The notes beneath the pieces were generated by a model, which worked only from the letters and a program-made list of their open reading frames with translations, did not search any database and was not told where the DNA came from. Position numbers and translations under genes: made by a program. Shown piece by piece: positions 29,167 through 33,386 of a DNA stretch of 33,386 nt (its first letter is position 1; every line of letters begins with the position of its first letter). The stretch is from an uncultured Clostridia bacterium (GTDB lineage: Bacteria; Bacillota; Clostridia; Christensenellales; UBA1242): positions 1 to 33,386 of the forward strand of contig CALWTN010000050.1 of NCBI GenBank assembly GCA_944384475.1, read 5' to 3'.

Positions 29167-30288
29167 TTATTCGCAATTTTTAAGCGCATAATCGGCTATT
29201 GCAAATATAATTGCCTCGTCTGGCTTATCCTTTCCTGGCAAAGATGATTTGCCAAGAGTAATATTTCTGCCCAAACACTTTGCAAGAAAATCTTTGCCGC
29301 CCTTGATTTTGCTCACGCCTCCGCCAATCAAATAAACAGGAAGATAACTAGACAAATTTATACCTTGCATAATCAAACATTGGTTGATTGCCGAAGCAAT
29401 CGCCTCCAACCTGTATGAAACCACTGCATTGGCATCTGTCTGTGGCAAGCGAATAATTTTGCCTTCAACAGACGGCAAATCGTAATAATCAAGCGCTTCT
29501 GCCGCAAGTGAAATGACAACCTCTCGCTTCAACCTTTCGGCATCTTCATACACAAGATCGAACGCCTCGCTTAAATCATTTGTGATATGCCCTCCGCCTA
29601 TCGAAAATGACGTCAAACTGCTTATGCCATTGTTTTTTATGTAAGTCACACTTGTGGAAAGATGCCCAACGTCGATAAGTACTGCGCCATCCTTTCGCTC
29701 CTCCTCGCTGACTAAACCCAACGCTCCGCAAAGTGCTTCACAAACATATTCCACATTGATGAATCCTAAATCAGCAAAAATGTCATTTAATTTTTCAATC
29801 GTAGCCTTTTCGCTGATAATAATCGAAAAATCAGCCGTAAGCAACCTGCCTTTCACCGCCAAAGGATTGCTTAACTGATTGTCATCGACATAATAACAAA
29901 TTGGCGAAACGCTGACAATCTCGCCCTCGTCAATTTTAGCCCTTTCAACAGCCTGAAATTTGAGGTTTTCAAGGTCAGCTTTGCTAGCCTTGCCAATGCC
30001 TTCTATATCAACTGATGATGTCACATTGATAACTTTGCACATCTCTGATGGAAGAGAAATGTAAAGTTTTTTGAAATACTTTTTCTTTTTAAAATCAATG
30101 CTGTTGAAAAGATCAAACAGCGCAGGCGCTAAATGCTTTTCATCCACAAACTCGCCCTGAAAATAGCCGTCATATTCCCTTGTGGCAAGTTCTTTGATAA
30201 GCAGCGTGTTGTTCACGCCCTCACTTGCAACAATCACCCTAAGTTTTGACGAGCCAATCTCTAAACAAACTACTTCTTTTTTAAACAT
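29167..30288 (-). CDS. ftsA: FtsA-like actin-fold cell division protein, short C-terminus
   Basis: FtsA tethers FtsZ to the membrane. The 373-aa product has the actin-like phosphate loop CLEIGSSKLRVIVASEG, an SHS2-type insert (LYISLPSEMCKVINVTSSVD), the second phosphate motif GAVLIDVGHLSTSVTYIKNN and the adenosine motif PVYLIGGGVSKIKG. It ends KPDEAIIFAIADYALKNCE, just after the actin core, so the linker and the amphipathic membrane-targeting helix of classical FtsA (usually 400-440 aa) are missing. Position between ftsQ and ftsZ supports FtsA; a diverged paralogue is the alternative. AAAGGTG precedes the ATG and a consensus-like promoter lies upstream. Confidence 0.88.
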   Translation of the reverse strand: MFKKEVVCLEIGSSKLRVIVASEGVNNTLLIKELATREYDGYFQGEFVDEKHLAPALFDLFNSIDFKKKKYFKKLYISLPSEMCKVINVTSSVDIEGIGKASKADLENLKFQAVERAKIDEGEIVSVSPICYYVDDNQLSNPLAVKGRLLTADFSIIISEKATIEKLNDIFADLGFINVEYVCEALCGALGLVSEEERKDGAVLIDVGHLSTSVTYIKNNGISSLTSFSIGGGHITNDLSEAFDLVYEDAERLKREVVISLAAEALDYYDLPSVEGKIIRLPQTDANAVVSYRLEAIASAINQCLIMQGINLSSYLPVYLIGGGVSKIKGGKDFLAKCLGRNITLGKSSLPGKDKPDEAIIFAIADYALKNCE

Positions 30289-30306
30289 TTTTCACCTTTC
30301 CCCCTT

Positions 30307-30335
30307 ATTCTATCTTTTTTCACAAATATTGTCAA
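30307..30335 (-). promoter_or_regulatory. Sigma-A promoter of ftsA
   Basis: TTGACA (30335-30330), 17 bases, TAGAAT (30312-30307) on the minus strand. Confidence 0.88.
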
Positions 30336-30374
30336 ATAAATTTTTTATAATTATAAACTTTTTTGTATATGTAT

Positions 30375-31229
30375 TCACTTTGTCACTATTTGCCCTTGAT
30401 AAACCAGATAGAAATAACTTTCCTCTTGCGAATAATCGCTTCCGATATAGTTGTTTATGTGAATTTCGCTGCCATTCAGCACTTCGTCAGAAAGATTCGG
30501 CGCAAGCGAAGGCAGCGCCTTTTCTACTGCAAAAAACTTGGCGAGTTTGTAGGCAAGAGCGTAATTTGCGTTATGCAAAAACACTTCTCTGCCCGAATTT
30601 AAAGTCATTTTAAGCCCGAGTTCGGCATTGCCAAACACTTGATTTTCGCTTTCAAAAAACTGCACGCTTTTAATCATTCCGATTCCATCTTCACGTGAAA
30701 GACCGTTAAGCAAAATGGCGTCATAAAAACTTTGCAACAAATCTATTTGCAAAAATTGACCCGGCTGAATATTTTCGCCAAGTTGCAGTCTTTCTTGTGA
30801 GCCATCCAATTTAATTATTTCGCTTTTAACTTCAATCGCTGGCAAAACGCTTGCTTGCGTTGATAAAACTTTAAGTTCGCTGTCCAAAAGGATGGTTTGC
30901 CCATCATTTTGCAAGCTGTAAAAACTTTGCCTTTCACTCAGATGAATTGTGAGCGTGGAAGGAAAAGACGTTTCAATATTTATCACTTTAAGAAACGGAA
31001 ATGCTTTTTCAATGTTGTCAGAAAATGCATTTTTATTTAAAAAGAAAATGTTTTTGCCGGTTTTAATTTGTGACGATTCGATTATCTGCTGCTCGTCATA
31101 TTCTTCGGCAGTGCTTGTCCAAAATTGAATTTTAACGCTTTGAACGGTAAAAAGCGTGAAACACAAGATTATTATCGTAATAATCACCACACCAATAACA
31201 CTTAAAGCAATAATCCAACCCTTTTTCAA
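30375..31229 (-). CDS. ftsQ: Cell division protein FtsQ/DivIB, POTRA-type
   Basis: FtsQ/DivIB is a bitopic membrane protein of the divisome. Residues 1-4 are basic, residues about 5-30 form one transmembrane helix (WIIALSVIGVVIITIIILC), and a POTRA domain follows (VQSVKIQF, then IKTGKNIFFLNKNAFSDNIE, then FPSTLTIHLSERQSFY). The C-terminal beta domain extends to 284 aa. The start is a TTG at 31229 overlapping the murA stop (TTGA), implying translational coupling. Firmicutes usually call it DivIB. No FtsL or FtsB partner is in the window. Confidence 0.9.
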   Translation of the reverse strand: MKKGWIIALSVIGVVIITIIILCFTLFTVQSVKIQFWTSTAEEYDEQQIIESSQIKTGKNIFFLNKNAFSDNIEKAFPFLKVINIETSFPSTLTIHLSERQSFYSLQNDGQTILLDSELKVLSTQASVLPAIEVKSEIIKLDGSQERLQLGENIQPGQFLQIDLLQSFYDAILLNGLSREDGIGMIKSVQFFESENQVFGNAELGLKMTLNSGREVFLHNANYALAYKLAKFFAVEKALPSLAPNLSDEVLNGSEIHINNYIGSDYSQEESYFYLVYQGQIVTK

Positions 31230-32482
31230 TCGTCAATCCTTTTTATATCTGCTCCAAGTGATGCCAAATCGTTTTCAATATTTTTGTAGCCTCTGTCAAC
31301 ATGTCTAATGTTGGAAACGGTGGTGTAACCCTCTGCCACCAGCCCCGCCAAAACCAAGGACGCCGTGCCTCTAAGCTCCATGCCGCTCACCGATGCGCCA
31401 TACAGCCGCTCCACCCCTCTGACAAAGGCAACCCTATCTTTAACATGCACATCTGCACCCATTTTCACAAGTTCGGGAACATGTTTAAACCTTGATTCAA
31501 ACACATTTTCAACAATCATACTGCTGCCTTTACTTATTGAAGAAAGTGCCAAAATTTGCGCTTGTAAGTCGGTTGGAAGCCCTGGATAGACGGATGTCTC
31601 CACCTTGCCCAAAGCGATTGGTTTGCCATCACTTATCACTTTGATTGTATCATTTTTTGCCTCGATCACGCAAGCAGTTTTGTCTAATTTATCAATAAGC
31701 GCCCTCAAATGCTCCGCTTTGACGCCTTTTAATAACACCTCTCCGCCGCACATAGCAGTCGCAATCATATATGTTCCTGCGATTATGCGATCGTTGATTG
31801 GAGTGTAAGAACAGCCATGAAGTTTTTTAACACCTTTGATCACAATCTCTCCGCTGCCTGCGCCGCAAACATCCGCACCCATTGCCACCAAAAAGTTTTG
31901 TAAATCTTCGATTTCCGGCTCTTTGGCGGCGTTTAGCAATCTAGTCTCACCTGGCAAAAGCACGCTTGCCATCATCAGGCTTTCAGTTGCGCCCACGCTT
32001 GGAAATTCCAAAAGCACAGTGGAAGCATGCATTTTTGAAGCGTCACAATAAATATATCCGTGTCTCTCTTCCACTTTTACGCCAAGTTTTCTAAACCCTG
32101 AAAGATGAATATCTATCGGCCTTGCACCAATCTCGCAACCTCCTGGATAGGCAACACGTGCTTTTCTAAACCTTCCAAGCAGCGCACCGAGCATAAAAAT
32201 AGACGAGCGCACCTGACAGGCAAGTTCGCTTTCCACTCCCCACGAAAAAAGTGAAGATGCATCTATCAAAAGGTCTCCACCATTGTTTGTAATATTAGCG
32301 CCTATGGATGAGAGAATGCCACACATACTTTGCGTGTCTGTATAATCTGGATAGTTATGTAAAACAATTTCTTCTTCGCAAAGCACGCAAGCAGCAAGAA
32401 TTGGAAGATATGAATTCTTGGCAGCGGGTATATTAATTTCTCCAAAGAGTTTATGCCCGCCATGAATTAAAAGTTTGCTCAT
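31226..32482 (-). CDS. murA: UDP-N-acetylglucosamine 1-carboxyvinyltransferase MurA
   Basis: MurA catalyses the first committed step of peptidoglycan synthesis, the target of fosfomycin. The product (418 aa) has the active-site Lys-Asn pair at residues 22-23 (PAAKNSYLPILAAC) and the catalytic cysteine C116 in AYPGGCEIGARPIDIHLSGF; cysteine here predicts normal fosfomycin sensitivity of the enzyme. AAAGAGGACTT precedes ATG 32482. It heads the murA-ftsQ unit; the murA-divIB-ftsA-ftsZ order is shared with other Bacillota. Confidence 0.97.
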   Translation of the reverse strand: MSKLLIHGGHKLFGEINIPAAKNSYLPILAACVLCEEEIVLHNYPDYTDTQSMCGILSSIGANITNNGGDLLIDASSLFSWGVESELACQVRSSIFMLGALLGRFRKARVAYPGGCEIGARPIDIHLSGFRKLGVKVEERHGYIYCDASKMHASTVLLEFPSVGATESLMMASVLLPGETRLLNAAKEPEIEDLQNFLVAMGADVCGAGSGEIVIKGVKKLHGCSYTPINDRIIAGTYMIATAMCGGEVLLKGVKAEHLRALIDKLDKTACVIEAKNDTIKVISDGKPIALGKVETSVYPGLPTDLQAQILALSSISKGSSMIVENVFESRFKHVPELVKMGADVHVKDRVAFVRGVERLYGASVSGMELRGTASLVLAGLVAEGYTTVSNIRHVDRGYKNIENDLASLGADIKRIDD

Positions 32483-32555
32483 AAGTCCTCTTTTGAATGT
32501 TTTTAAAACACATTTTATTCTATGCGCATATATCCTCTTATGTGAAAATTAACTA

Positions 32556-32584
32556 TTGACTTTGCACACTTAGGGTGATATATT
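32556..32584 (+). promoter_or_regulatory. Predicted leaderless promoter of the 213-aa gene
   Basis: TTGACT (32556-32561), 17 bases, TATATT (32579-32584), with TGA before the -10 (extended -10). Seven bases separate it from ATG 32592. Confidence 0.65.
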
Positions 32585-32591
32585 ATTTGTC

Positions 32592-33233
32592 ATGGGAAAA
32601 ATAAAACAAGCAGTAAAAAAATTTAAATCACTCTTTCAAAACAGCCTTGACAAAGAGATAAACGATGTCGCGCAGGAGAAGGCAATGTTAAAATTGGCAG
32701 AACAATACGACATACCTGTCTCGCAAGAAGATGTTGATGAGGTGGCACAAAAGTCAGCCTTGCTCGAAGCAAGATGCGTTATAGATTGCTTTGCTTCAAC
32801 TAAAAATGTTAGAGGCTTCATGCTTCTTGCAACAGCGGCAGCTGCTGGCGGAGCAATCGGCTCGGCGCTATATTTTACTGGCGCTCCAACTTTTGGCGTG
32901 GCTTTGGGCACCTTTGCCGCATTTGTGCCAGGCGCTGCATTTGCTATAAAAAATTTTATAGAAGGCACGGAATTACGCAAACAAAGTCAAAATTTAAAAA
33001 CAGAGGCTAAAAGCGAATTTATTCAAAAACATTTGCATAGCAAAGACGATTTCTACAACGCAACTGCACACATCTTGGATGCAAAAAACGAATATCTTAA
33101 AAATATAGAAAACGATACCCCTGTTTTTGTAGAAATAAACCATAGCGACACTTCCTATCAATCGCAAGTGTTCGAAGAATATTGCAGCCACGTTGAAAAC
33201 ATAGTATATGGAATAGAAGAAAGAGAGCTTTAA
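32592..33233 (+). CDS. Unknown membrane protein with a Gly/Ala-rich helical hairpin, 213 aa
   Basis: No family is recognised. Residues 1-70 are charged and helical, residues about 74-97 and 99-118 form two closely spaced hydrophobic helices rich in Gly and Ala (GFMLLATAAAAGGAIGSALY; VALGTFAAFVPGAAFAIKNF), and residues 120-213 are charged and soluble. Both termini would lie on the same side of the membrane. ATG 32592 has no Shine-Dalgarno but fits a leaderless promoter. An alternative start at ATG 32685 (residue 32) has GCAGGAGAAGGCA in front, so a shorter product is possible. It is convergent with the partial gene at the right end and is followed by a strong terminator. Confidence 0.72.
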   Translation: MGKIKQAVKKFKSLFQNSLDKEINDVAQEKAMLKLAEQYDIPVSQEDVDEVAQKSALLEARCVIDCFASTKNVRGFMLLATAAAAGGAIGSALYFTGAPTFGVALGTFAAFVPGAAFAIKNFIEGTELRKQSQNLKTEAKSEFIQKHLHSKDDFYNATAHILDAKNEYLKNIENDTPVFVEINHSDTSYQSQVFEEYCSHVENIVYGIEEREL

Positions 33234-33248
33234 TAAGCTCTCTTTTTT
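33222..33248. terminator. Terminator after the 213-aa gene
   Basis: AGAGAGCTT (33222-33230), loop TAAT, AAGCTCTCT (33235-33243), then a T run to 33248 on the plus strand. The stem overlaps the end of the gene. Confidence 0.92.
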
Positions 33249-33264
33249 GATTGTTTAAGCACGT

Positions 33265-33386
33265 TTAAACAGTTTTTGCATATACACAAATATCGCGCTT
33301 TTGATCTACGACTCCAATAAGCTTCATCATGCTCTCTGCCATGCGTTTGCCTTGCTTTGAAATTGTGATCGCCACTAAATTTGGCT
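33265..33386 (-). CDS. 3' end of an unidentified gene
   Basis: The minus-strand reading that ends at TAA 33267-33265 is open to the window edge and gives about 40 residues ending MKLIGVVDQKRDICVYAKTV. Codon use (AAA, CGC, GCA) resembles neighbouring genes. Another open frame with a CxCxxC motif overlaps it but uses codons less typical of the window. Too little is present to name the protein. Confidence 0.45.
   Translation of the reverse strand, partial: PNLVAITISKQGKRMAESMMKLIGVVDQKRDICVYAKTV

Noticed and set aside
1..33386. CRISPR arrays, tRNA/rRNA genes, prophage or insertion sequences
   Set aside because: No regularly spaced direct repeats, no tRNA-like T-loop sequences and no transposase, integrase or phage structural genes were recognised on either strand.

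Overview
The window is a stretch of the core chromosome of an AT-rich, endospore-forming member of the Bacillota, most likely an uncultured gut-type member of the Clostridia. The evidence is the gene content and order: hrcA-grpE-dnaK-dnaJ with a CIRCE operator, murA-ftsQ-ftsA-ftsZ-spoIIGA-sigE-sigG-ylmC, der-plsY-spoIVA, and spoVM-rpmB-yloU-fakA. No rRNA, tRNA, CRISPR array, prophage or insertion sequence was seen. Most genes lie on the minus strand; the plus strand carries only rpmB, a two-gene unknown pair, nrdR and one small membrane-protein gene.

Layout. Positions 1-960 hold the start of a UvrD/PcrA helicase gene, a small unknown gene and rpsU. Positions 961-7510 hold the heat-shock operon followed by rsmE and mtaB. 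Positions 7580-10994 hold prfB (with an intact programmed frameshift site), tsaD and a U32-family gene. Positions 11008-15730 hold a coat-like beta-rich protein under a possible sporulation promoter, then alr, tlyA, fakA and yloU. Positions 15781-18401 hold rpmB, a striking GC-rich cloverleaf of inverted repeats, a 32-codon spoVM, and a two-gene plus-strand cassette whose products look like degenerate tandem OB-fold (SSB-like) proteins. Positions 18403-22052 hold spoIVA, plsY and der. Positions 22083-24947 hold feoB, feoA and nrdR. Positions 25045-32482 hold ylmC, sigG, sigE, spoIIGA, ftsZ, ftsA, ftsQ and murA. The right end has a small two-TM protein gene and the 3' end of an unidentified gene.

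How the genes work together. Much of the window serves sporulation: septum formation (FtsZ/FtsA/FtsQ), mother-cell activation (SpoIIGA processing pro-sigma-E), forespore sigma-G, and coat basement assembly (SpoVM and SpoIVA). Predicted sporulation-type promoters fit this: sigma-F-like before sigG, sigma-E-like before spoIVA, a 22-bp-spaced promoter before spoIIGA, and a sigma-K-like element before the coat-like gene.

The least expected observations are these: (i) the four-way-junction element at 16122-16219; (ii) the OB-fold pair at 16418-18378; (iii) a set of genes (pcrA, rsmE, tlyA, der, probably spoVM and the gene at 32592) whose -10 box ends exactly 6-7 nt before the start codon with no Shine-Dalgarno sequence, suggesting leaderless mRNAs; and (iv) recurrent TTGA start/stop overlaps. 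All database-style identifications are from pattern recognition only; no searches were run.
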